Shown here piece by piece: positions 1 to 12,100 of a stretch of 64,000 bases of DNA (position 1 is the stretch's first letter; each line of letters opens with the position of its first letter). Both the position numbers and the translations under genes were made by a program. Source of the DNA: Mugil cephalus (lineage: Eukaryota > Chordata > Actinopteri > Mugiliformes > Mugilidae); assembly GCF_022458985.1 (NCBI RefSeq), contig NC_061789.1, forward strand, positions 16,896,357 through 16,960,356, written 5' to 3'. The notes below the pieces were generated by a model. It was not told the DNA's origin. It saw only the letters and a list, made by a program, of their open reading frames with translations, and did no database searches.

Positions 1-16
1 TTCTCCTGCCCATCAG

Positions 17-186
17 TCCATCCTCTTGCTGGGAGGTGTGGCGCTTGCCTGTCTGGCCCTGGACCTCCTGTTCCTGCTCTTCTATTCCATTTGCCTGTGC
101 TGCCGGCGGAAAAAAAGCGACGAGCAGCCCAACGCCGACTGTTGCTGCACTGCCTGGTGTGTCATTATTGCGACACTCGTTTGTAG
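17..186 (+). CDS. ttyh3: ttyh3 exon 2 (first membrane segment)
   Basis: Follows a pyrimidine-rich acceptor ending catcag and ends AG|gtgagt. It has 56 codons plus 2 nt. It encodes SILLLGGVALACLALDLL and onward, a hydrophobic helix, then a basic CCRRKK turn and the second hydrophobic stretch DCCCTAWCVIIATLVC. The reading frame is open at its 5' edge in phase 0, so exon 1 lies upstream of the window. Confidence 0.93.
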
Positions 187-3100
187 GTGAGTATGAACGC
201 GCCGCTGCTGCGCTGGTCACTCAGTCCAGGGCTCACACCTGCAAGCGTACTCATACGTGCTTTGCATTTGAAACTTTGCAGTTCACATTGTCCTGAAAAA
301 CGCTTCCGAATATATTATTTTATCTTTGAACTCGTGTGGTGTTTTGAGTGTTGAGAACTGGCATCATGAATGCATCTGTGATAAAGGCAGTATCTAATTT
401 GCATCCACACAGCCTGAGTAAAGCCATAAAAATAGACAGGACATCAGTCAACAATTATCTCTAGTTGAATATGCAAATTGCGCTGTAAGGTTTACAGATT
501 CAAAGAGAGATCAGAAATAAACATGTGTAAATTCACTTACAAATTCATCTCAACAGCTGTGGAGTTTTGCATTTGTTAGTCTCCTCAGTATTTGTGTACA
601 ATCAGACAAAGTAGTCAAAACTACAAACACGATCCCTGGTCAAATCACACATTCTTAACAGAACATGACACGACTTTAAATTACTAAATACTTCATTACT
701 CAATCATTTTAAAGATCTGGATTGTTGCAATCACAAAAAAGGCTCCTGTTGGAAATATACATCAGTGCTGCAGGGATTTATATTTCCATTTCTGCATATT
801 TAAGGCTTCGTATAAGAGCTATATACAGATTAGCTTTAACTTTATGTTGTTGTTTTTTTTAAGTAGACAGTGTGAGAATCCGCCATCTGGACGCGTTTTC
901 TCTCCTTGAACGTATTTGTTTCCTGTTTTCCTCCTCCTGTTGATGGGCCACCGGAGAGCCATCACAGTTGATTCAAAGTAGCACAAAGAGCTCGGGGACC
1001 TGATGAGTACAAGAACTGCATTACAATCACTGTATCTGCGTCTGCTCGTACCCACGCACACATGCTTTAGTGAGAGCAGGAAAAAGCAGGCTGGGGAGAT
1101 GTGACATTTCTGCGCTTTTATTCTTTATTCTGTCAGTGAGTCCGCGCTCGGCGTCACTGCACGAAGCGCTGCCCCCCCCCCCCCTCCCGAGAATAAATGG
1201 GATTGTCTTGATGTGTTTGTGTGTGTTTTCTAAATTGTAAAAAGTTTGTTTAGTTTTCCCAGGTCAGCCTCGCGGCGGGGAGGTTAGCTTCGCCTTTGAT
1301 TTGAAACTGCTCCCGCTTACCCTTTTCACAGCGCGGAGTATGAGAGGAAGAGATTAGCAGCCCTCTAGGAAGAGGGGGAAAAAAACATTGATCCACTGAG
1401 TGCTGCCTGCTGAACACTTGGCTCGAAGCGATTCACTTATCACCATCCCACCTGATAAAAATCCACACTGGCAAAAAAAGTGCGACTGCAGCACGAGGAT
1501 GTATCATCAGTGCAGAAAAGGAGTTTATTTTTGTCGCAAGGAGCGGACATCCGGTGTTGCTTTGAGTAGAGTGAAATCTCCAAATTCAAAGAAATAATTG
1601 TGGGGGCAAAAAAAAAAAAAAAAAAATCGTCTGTACCTTTACAAACTGTTGCCCGTGCACTTACCAGAACTATTTTTCCCTGCAACTTGAGGCCTGTCTG
1701 TGCAAATGGGAGCTGATCTCCTGCCTCAGTGCAGCCTTTGTCAGCTGTAGTGTGGGGTTTGGGACATAGCTGGTCCATTCCTCTGTGTTTCCATGGTTCT
1801 GTATGGGGTCTTTCTGCCCGAGCTGAAAGGAGCCCGTTGACTGGGGTCTGGGCCGACAGGGTTAATTTGGAGTTCACACGCCTCTCCCCCGGCCTAGCTG
1901 TCCCCCTCGCTCGCTCCCTTCTCTGTCTCCTCTCTGTGTCTTTTTTAGCTAATCCCTCCTCCTCACCGCCCTGTCTCTCTCCCCCCCCTCTTCCTTTTGT
2001 CTCCCTTCAGCGCTGGCATTGCCGTCGGTTTCTATGGGAACGGCGAGACTTGCGACGGAGTGAACCGGCTGACGTATTCCCTCCGCCATGCCAACCGCAC
2101 AATCACTGGAGTGCAGAAGCTGGTAAGAGCGAGCGCACAAATTACACCGGCGCGTTTAATAATTCATCGCCCTCCTGCCATAAGCTTCCCCCGGTTTCAT
2201 TAGAGCCCCGCGGGCGAAACCCCCCCCCCCCCCCGCTTTCCTCCTCCCAAACTCAGCCGTGACCTCGTTCGTCCCCGTGTTACCTCCAGGTGTATGACAG
2301 TACGTCCTCACTGAACCAGACAGTCGACGAGGATCTGCAACAGCTTGAGGGCCAGTACGCTCAGCATGCGGACTACCTGTCCATCATCCAAAAGCTGCAG
2401 GGCCAGCTGGACGAGCTGGTCAGGCAGATGGTGGAGATTCCCTTCTGGGACAACACCAACATCTCCCTGGAAGAGCTGGCTGCCAACATCGAGCTATATG
2501 ACTGGTACAGGTAAGACTGTGACAGCAAAGTTCCAGCACTAATCACGGCAGTGACGGTGTCAGGGGCCGCACAGTCAAAATCATACGAGTGCTGCAGACG
2601 TCGAAGGGTTTAAAAGCTACTTCCCTAATGAGACGGCGCTGGCAGATGCTTCTCTGGCGAATGTTTCTGCACTAAAATGTCTTGGTTAATCAGAATTTGG
2701 GAGCGGGGCCAAGCGCGGACAACGAGGAATGTACTTATTCATCCTTCCGTGCTGTGCTTAATTTGCTTACGTGCGCCTAAAATTCATAAATGTGCCAGTG
2801 AGGCTGCAGACGAAATGACTCACTGCGCTTCGACATCGATTTAAAGCTGTAGAGCCACCGATTTGCAGCGTGAGTACAGTCACCCAGCTACAATACGTCT
2901 AGATCCACAGTCTGTCTCACAACAATAGTCCTGTGAAGTGTAATTTCTATCAGATAAACGTGCTGCGGGGAACATTTATTCTGAAGAATCTGATTAGCTT
3001 AATTCACAGCGATGGCCTGTAGGCTGGAGGCTTCCCTCCGCCGAGAGCTGCTTAGCCGCTCTGCTGTCTGCCATTTGTCGCTAACGCCATGTGTCCTCAC

Positions 3101-6100
3101 AGGTGGATCGGCTACATAGCCCTGCTTCTGTTTGACGTCCTCATTTGCCTGCTGGTGCTGTTCGGCCTCATTCGCAACTCCAAGGGAACACTGGTGGGGT
3201 GAGTCTCATCACAGGACACGTAAGAGGAAATGATTCTGGGGGCGGTCGCCGTCCACGAAGTCCACGACTCATCGGGGCCATGGTGTCGTTTTAGTTTAGT
3301 CAGCATAAATTTACACCCTGTAAGATTTCAGCATATGCACCATTCATTTAACAGGAGCGTGACATCAGGATCAGATCAGTATGTGAGAGACTAGTAGGGA
3401 CACGTTTGGCAGGTTGGCCTATATTTCATTAGTTACACTCTTTAAACACAACCCAGTCATTTTAATCCACCGAGGAAAATAACACCAACGTAAACAGTTC
3501 TCAGCATTTAGCGCGGGGCGTTTTTTATTTTATTTATTTAACAGGGACAGTGGAGAGTTCTCAGCCACACCACAGTTAACTACTAACCGATTTTCATCAG
3601 TCATCCCTGAGCAGGGACACAAAACATATAGTGTTAAGATGAGAAATCTCACACTATGGTATAACACAAACAATCACACCAACAACAACAAAGTCTCAGA
3701 CAATTAAGACACAAGAGCAACAATAGAACAAGGTTGAAACAATAAAAACAACAATAAGGTTACGGACCAGTGGATTATGAGCCTGTGATTGATGGGCGCA
3801 TGATTGGGTTGATTTTAGTCATGATTTAATCTTGGATTTGAAGCCAGTAAAGGTGCTGATCTCTCTGGTCTCGCTTGGTGCTGAGTTCCAGTGATTAGTG
3901 GCTCTTATGGAGGAGGCTGACCTGCATTCGTCTTGGCTGGTCATCCTAGTTGTCCTCCTGTTGCCTGGACGCAGTGATATGAACTCCTTTAATGGAGGAG
4001 CAGCCAGGTCATTAATTACCCTGTACACTAGACTAGTATCAGCACGACACACAAGACTGTCCAGAGTCAAGAGTTTATCTGTCTAGTGCCTGGAGAGTTC
4101 GTTTATAGAGCGTGGTGGATTTCAAAAGTATCTTAGGTTGAATTTGACAGTATTACACATTGTGTGTTTCTTAAAGGACAACTGTGGATATTTAAAACAT
4201 GACACAGTCTGGATCTTTTCCCTCTTGTGAGAACCAGGTACATACGTGTAGTTTTACTGATGTTTACTGGTGTTTTTACACAATACTCTGACTACGGGCA
4301 TCAGAAGTTTGAGCACATTTAGTTTTGGGGATTAGAAATCGGGTCCAGTTTAAGGCAGGTTTTCACTTCATTACTTTTTATCAGCTCTTTCCACAGTGTG
4401 TGATGTTGCAGTAGCACAAATCAAATGAACGTTTCTGCTGGTTAAAGCTCCTTCTCATCCCTCCCTTTCCCCCTCCCTGTCCCCAGGGTGTGCTTGTTTG
4501 GTGTCGTAGCTCTGGTGATCAGCTGGGTCTCCCTGGGGCTGGAGCTGGCCGTCTCCGCGGTAAGTGTCTTGTTTTCCAGGTAGAACTGAGCACTTTGTTG
4601 AATGCGGATGATGCAGTTAGTTGTGGATAGACGGATTCTAGTTATGGTGATTGACTATTACAGTCAAATAGTCAAATTTATGACACCGCGTGATATAATA
4701 CAATAAACCTGCATTTTACTGAGCCGCACGTGCGGGTCGCCCAATTTATTCACTTTGTTTCGCCCGTGTGTGTTTATTTTTCTGGTTACTCAGCTTTTTC
4801 CACAAATCCTCAAGTCTAATGACGGTGATTAAGACCTGCAATCACAAGCAAAATAACTGGGATTAGTATTGGAGCCAAAAAGTCGCAGCTCATGTTCTTC
4901 GGAAGGATAAATAAACTCAGTCACCTGCCTCATGAGTGATAGGAACTACTTATGTCAGGAATACAGCACCTTAAATCAAGAAATACTGTACATCATTATT
5001 ATTACTAACATCATCATTGTTGTTGCTTAATTTAAACAGACATCTTAAAGTATATTTTCTGTGGGGATGAAAAATGAAACGTTGGCTTATGCTCATCCTT
5101 ATTTATGCAAATGAAACATCTGTGAGGCACATTTCCTTTCCTGTGTATGAATCACCGTTCACACCTAAATGTGCTTATTTTTGTGTTCGACTTGCTCTCA
5201 GCTGAGACTGCAGCAGTGTGACCGGCGGCGGTGCGTTTATGGTCACGCTTGAAATGTCTCCGATAAGTGTCCCTCATTCATTTTCCTTCATGTCCTTGTG
5301 TTTCTAGACCTCCAGCGACTTCTGTGTTTCTCCCGATACGTACGTTACCAAAGTGACCAGCCAGTATAGAGTCATCAATCAAGGTAGGACCCCTCCCAAT
5401 AAGTATCATTTCTATACATGCGGTAAAGATTTAATCAGGTCTTTATAATGGCGGCTGTTACTCAACTAGAAGGAGGCGCGTTGGTTTCATTTCCTGGTGT
5501 CAGTTGTCTGATTATTGTGCACCAGCGTGAGGACGTTGTTCCTACGGGCCGGGCTTTGTTTTGTCCGTGTGGCCCATAAAAAAAGCCTCTAAAAATTACT
5601 GCCACATCTGCGGCGGGGTCATGAGGGCAATGGGCTGCCCTTTGAAACGGCGCTGAAGCCTCTCTGGTGCGTCTCATTTTAGCAGTAATTGCCCAATCTG
5701 CCCGGCGATGGGCCGGGTGTAAGGGGGGGAAAAAAAAACAGAAAAACAGAGAGCCGCGTGTGTGTGAAGAGGAGATAAGAGCCGACGATCAGAGACACAA
5801 TACGTTTCCTGTGTCTCTCTTTAGTGCGTGAAGAGAAATGATGGCGCTTTGAAATTAAAAAAAAACACACAGAGAGAATCCCGATGGGCTTTTTTCTACA
5901 TCATCTTAACAACATTTGTCTCCTCTCTAAATTAGTGTGAATGCTGAATACAAACAAGCGTATCTGTTACCCGCTGTAAAGGCTGCGTTGCGTTCGTGTG
6001 AACGCTGAGGGCTGACTTACTGTACGCTCTCAGCTGCTGCAGTGGGGATTCAGCATTTCACCCCAAGGCTGATGATTCATGCAGCGAGAGGCTCTTTTCT

Positions 6101-9100
6101 CCCTGAAACTATTCAACAGTTCAGATTTAAAAGCACATTATGACAATATTATACATTAAATTAAAGCACACAATAGAAGAAATGATTTTCTTCTAAGGTT
6201 TTTTTTATATATATATATATATATGTGTATATATATATCAGCCTCAGAATTAATTTCCCGTAGTTTCCCATTGCAGCTCCTGCCTTCTCGAAGCTGCCAG
6301 ACAAATCTCTGGATAGCACAAAGTGTGTTATTACAACGGCGGATTTATTGCTCTCCTCCCAACGACGGCTCTTATATTTTCTCCAACATGCATCACTTCA
6401 ACCACCCACTGTTATTTTTCATCCCGCTTTCTCCTCGTTGCGCTGTTCCGCCAGACGTTTTTGGTCTTAATTCAAACAGAGAATACAAGTTGATCCGCGC
6501 AGCCAGTGTTTCTCTGATGGTTTCACTTATGGCAAAATAAGCTGATGATAAACGATGCGGGGAGAAGAGGGGAGGGGGGGGGGGGTTTCCGAGTAAAGTT
6601 CTTGAAATTTAAATTAGTTCTCAATAAATGTGCTTTCAGGGAACTTGAAGTTAAAACACTCACTGGGGCTTTGGAAACTGGAACCTATAACCTTTGACTG
6701 ACTTGACCGGAGCCAAAATGTACCGTTGGCTCACTGGTCAATCAGCCTGACCATTCAACAGAATAACATCTCGCTTTTGTCATTTTGAACAAAGTCGCCC
6801 TCTGTGATGTTTTTGCTCGGTCAAGTTTCAACCCCCGACTTCTCAGCCTACTGCAAACCGGCGTGAATTCTGCCTCACGGTATCAGACGACACGGGGGCC
6901 GATCGCAGCCACAGGATGAGGCATCGGCCGTTCCACAGAATCCAGGAAATCTGCTCTTCCTGATACTACTGCGTGGGTGTGTTTGTGAGAACTTCTCGGC
7001 GAGGCAGAAGCTTGTTTTGTATGTGCTTTTTCCCGTGCCAGAAATTCTCTTCTCATGGTCAGCTGTGCGGAGGGGGGGGAGCAGAAAAATGCTCCTGACA
7101 CAGCAGTGAGCTTGGACGTCACTCGCAGCATGTGTCGGGACGCCGGTGGTGTTCTCACAGCTTGCGTTCGCGGACGCCGCGTTGCTTTTGAGTCACGCGT
7201 AAAGGATTTTCTCATCTGTGAACGGGCTGAAGTGACTTTTAATAAAACTGTAGTTTTAATCTTCACGGCGTGCCTTGAGCGGCGTACATGTCCGATCATG
7301 TTGTAGTTTCACAGTGACTCCAGATATGACGTAAGCTCGCGTTGTTATTTTTTCCTGGAGGCTTTGTGAGGTAACAAGGTTCATACCTAAGCCTCTCACG
7401 GGTCGTGTGTTCTGCTGAGAAAATCCCAATCGCTGATATTATTACAGCACGTGTGAACTTTACTCCTTTGGAACATTTCCCACCTCGGAGGATCAGTTTG
7501 TAGCTGTAACCAGGCAGCAGGAGGAGCTCAGAGGCTAGAGCTGCGTTTCCTTAAAGTCAGTGTTTGTAATAATTAACATAACGCCCGCATGTGCCGCTCA
7601 GGCTCGCGGAGCTTTGCGGCGAATTCCGTCTCGCTTTTTCGAGCTGTCCGGCCCACACTTCATGGTTCACGCTCTCCACTCGCACAGCATCGATTTCCAC
7701 CACAAAAGGCAGCTGTTTATGGGGAGAGAAGAAGAAAAAAAAAAACTGTAAAAACCCCTGTTCTCCACCTGCTCTGTATTAAACAGCAGACACAAACAGT
7801 TTCCCTCTGGTCCATAAACACTGTGTGCAGCGGGAATCTGGTCATTCCCCAACTAAAGTTAAATTGTTTCTGAGCTTGGTTGCTGGTTTGCTTTTTGTTT
7901 ATTTTTTCAGTTCTTGTTTTTGTAGGCTGGTTTCCTGTGTGAATGAAACATTACTTAGTCACATTTGCTGGACACCAGGCATCATCATCATTTCTCCTCA
8001 GCACTAACGATTTTAAGCAACCGAATAAGCGAATCGTTGCTGCTCCGCTGACGTACTCTGCTGTTCCCTTCCTGTCTTACAGAAATCCTGCAGTACTACG
8101 TGAGCTGCAGCGTGGGACAAACAAACCCCTTCCAGCAGGTTTGTTGCACATATAACATTGTTAAAATAACCAAATTCCAGATGCCACAATATTATCCTCT
8201 GCGTGATGTACGACCTCGTAATTACTAAGAATGCGAGCGGGCATAATGAGCCACTCCCACTGCCTCAAAACACAAAGAAGAGCTTCCTGTATATCCGTGC
8301 AGATGGTGTGTGCTCACTTTAAAAGCTGTGGTAGATAAGAAAGTAGAGGTAGAATTTTTTTTACCAAATCTATGTTTTTCTTTAATGGACAACCCACACT
8401 GTCTTTCAAGCCACATGAATAAATAAAAGCTTTTGAGTGCTGCCAGGCATGTATTGTTAGTTCAAGTGTAAAAAAAAAAACAAAAAAAAAAAAACAGGAG
8501 CCTATACAGCCTATAAGCCTTTCAGGTCATATTTAGAACCTGTCAGCGTGAATTCACAACACATCTACTTGGTTACAAAAGTAGACAGCAACTCAGATGT
8601 GCTGGCCTGTTACAGTATTCATACTTTTTTTTTTTTTTTTCTCCAGAGACTTTCCGGGAGCCACAAAGCATTAGTGGAGATGCAGGATGACGTGTCTGAG
8701 TTGCTGCGCTCTGCCACCAGAGAGTACAAGCAAACCAAGGTATGTTCCCCCCGACGGTGCGCGTGTTAGCGGAAGCGCTACGTTGCGGGGCGGCCCTTTT
8801 TTTGCGATACCGGAATATCCCGGTGAATGGGCCCTGACCGACCTGCAGAGAAGTGAAGTGCACCTGTCCACATAAAGACCTGCTGACAGCCCACCTGGGA
8901 CCCACATTATGTCCATTTAGCTGCATTAGGCTTTCACTGCCCCTCGTCAATACAACACTGAGGTATTGTCCGGCGCTGGTCCTTGCGCTGTGTTGACAGA
9001 AGCTTAAATGAGAGCTGACACTGGGAACGCAGAGAGGCATGTTTCTCTTCACATACCCAAACAGAGAATTTTGCTGAGGTCGTGGAAACTTTTTCTTTTT

Positions 9101-12100
9101 TTTTTTTTTTTTTTAATCAGGGAAATCGGACGTGTTTTCTGCCCGAGCTGAAACGGGAACGAGGGGAAAGAAAAGAGCGGCCGGTCCATTAAAACGTATC
9201 ATTCATTCCGATCTGCTTTTTCAGCTCTGTCTGCGGCGTTCAGCTGTATGCCGGAGAAAGACACGTTCCAGAGGAATGTGTGTCAAATGGATATCAGTGA
9301 ATTAATCACCATTAAAAAAAAAAAAGTTTACATTCCCTTCTTTTTGTGGTTTTTCACTCAATCTCATTGTTGAGGATTTAATAGTCAGAAAACATTACAT
9401 TTCTGTCACACTGCGGTTTTCCTATTCCTCTGTTATATTTGCTCAAGAATGGGTTTTAAGTCGGGCCTTTTCTTCTCTTCACTTATCCAGGAAACGTTGG
9501 AAGAGGTGCAGGGGATACTGAACACCACAGAGATCAGCCTGCATCAGCTCACCGCGCTGGTGGATTGTCGCAGCCTGCACATGGTGAGCGGGACTAGAGG
9601 ACTCATAAAACCGAGACGTCGTTCCCGGAGCGTCGCTCGGCGTCCGGTTAAGAGCCAAGCCCGCGGACTGATCCGTTGTGACGCCTGCGCGGTGCGGCTT
9701 AGTCGTATGAGGCGACCTGTCTTTTAGGCGCGCGCAGTCGACTACACCTGTCACCATAAATAACGCTTTCTCTCTCGTGTGCAAGTTCTTGTGCAAGCGA
9801 TGCTGGCCGCTTACCGTTCGGAGTGTTAAACTGGCCGAATGACAGGCGCTCTCAGCCATTGCCGGGATTTGGAGGATTGTTTCTTTCAGATTCAAGTGCG
9901 CACGTGCAAGTGTCGCAAGAATTTGTTGCTTGCTGCTCTCCCCCCTCTCTGAAGCATCTACGCACATTATTATTTCATGAAATATGAATCTGTGGCTGGA
10001 TAAAATTATATATTTTCCTGCTGTGCATCACATGCAGAGTAGATTCATTCATTCATTCTTGATAATGCGGAGCATAGTGTGTCTCTTCTAATCTAGTTAT
10101 AACTGCACCACCTCTCCCCTTGCTTGAATGATCCTAATTTAAAGTGTCCACTTTTGTAGCATTTAAACCTCTCTTGTTTCAGGACTACGTCCAGGCCGTG
10201 ACGGGCCTGTGTTACGACGGACTGGAAGGCGTCATCTACCTCGTTCTCTTCTCCTTCGTCACCGCCCTCATGTTCAGCTCGATCGTCTGCAGCGTGCCTC
10301 ACACCTGGCGCGGCAAGCGGTAAGAGACGCCCGCCGCCCGCGCACACTGCGTTCCTCCACCGAGCAAACGGCGCAGCAGCTTTTAAGATGAATTTATTTA
10401 CAGAACTGTGTATGAAGCGAGAAATAATTCAAGAGGGGAAGCCCATTAAATAATTATGGGTTCACGGCATTTCTTCTAACCCGCTTGTTATTTCACAGCA
10501 TGGCAGTAGAGCAAAGTGTCCAAGGGGAAGAATTGTCCACACTCAAGGAAAAGTGGATATTTCGTGTCAAGAGCTTGCGCTCGTTCGCCGTTCAAAGACC
10601 GGCTGTGTTTACCACTGGGTTGTCCAGAAGGCTCCAGCTGCTTCCCCCAAAAAGATTTCTTCCCGTTTTCTACTTAATTGTGCCGAGCTGTCCTAAATCT
10701 ATCACAACCGCTGCCTTAGCAGATATCTTTTTCCACAACGGGAGGCTGAAATCTTTCTCCTTTTTTTTTGTGTGTTCTATTAACACCAGATAAGGTTTGC
10801 CGGGTAACTACAGAGAAAGCGGAGCCCCGGGCACAGCTGTCAGCTCAGCTGCTCCACATAATTAACTGGTCCCTCCTTATCATTGGGGGGGCATGTTGAT
10901 CAGTTTGATCTCAGCTGGAGCTTCCTGTTGTAAAGCAAAGGCTTACACGCTACCAGCCTGCTTTTTCCTCCGCAGCCCCTGCTAAGCCTGTTCTGTTTCA
11001 CTGCTGCAGTGATGCAAGCTAATTATCTTCGCCCATCTGGGTTTGAGCAGCAAAGTAAACATCGAGATTTATGTGTTGCAGAAGAGTTCAACATTTCTCA
11101 AGTGTTGCTCCTGTCGTCACGTGGGACTTTTATCTGACATTGACAACGAATGCATTGTAAAGTGCGCCGAACGTGATTGTGTGATCTCATGGATTAGATA
11201 TGCGGCCTCTGGACGCTGTGGACACTAGAGGGAGACATGCTCCTTGATGTCACTGATTTGTTGCTGCATGTGCAATGCATTAATGTCCTCTATACCGCTT
11301 CAAGGTTCACTGTTTGCACGGTAAACACAGACATTCTGCATAAGTAGACTACTGTATTTTATGACTGTTTACCGTGCTCATAAACCGAACCAGTTGCACG
11401 ACTCTGTTTTTTACAACTCTGTTGTTTGAGGTCAGTGGAAAAACTGCATTGTCTCTGCTTCAAACGCCACACGAGTCCGGTTGTTTTTCCTCCCCGGTGC
11501 AGCGGCGAAACTGAGCGAAACGTGACGGAGAATGAATGAAAAATGTGGCCACGTGGCATTTTTTTATTCTCCTTTGTCATCGCAGGGGTGGGGATGGGGG
11601 TCCCTCTGGTGGCGGTTTCACAGCGTTGTCGTGTTTTTTGTTTTGCAGGGGCGAGGAGGACAGCGAGGACGAGTCCGTAAGCCACGGCGGGAGGCAGAAC
11701 CACGACAACCTGTACCGGGTGCACATGCCGAGCCTGTACAGCTGTGGCAGCAGCTACGGTAGCGAGACGTCCATCCCCGCTGCAGCCCACACCGTCAGCA
11801 ACGCCCCCGTCACCGAGTACATGTAAGACACAAAGCGCCGTTAATCTAAACTAAACACACGACATGAAAGGTGGAAGCAGGAGCTGACACCGGATACCTC
11901 ATGTCCTCGGGAACAAATTTATTTGCCCCCAGAGAGAAGCTCAGTTCGTCTGTAGTGTTGTGTGGGGCACATGCAGCTGTTGCTCTCCAGCTGTGATGCC
12001 CGTGAAACCCAAAGCTCCCTGGCTGGTGATTGAAGTCCAGTGTCAGGGGGAGGGGATGGCTGAGTTTCTGACTCTGTGTTATAATTGAGAAGACGTCCAT

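Noticed and set aside
1729-2262. 177-codon + strand frame
   Set aside because: Overlaps ttyh3 exon 3 in a different frame and is otherwise pyrimidine-rich intron; a shadow.
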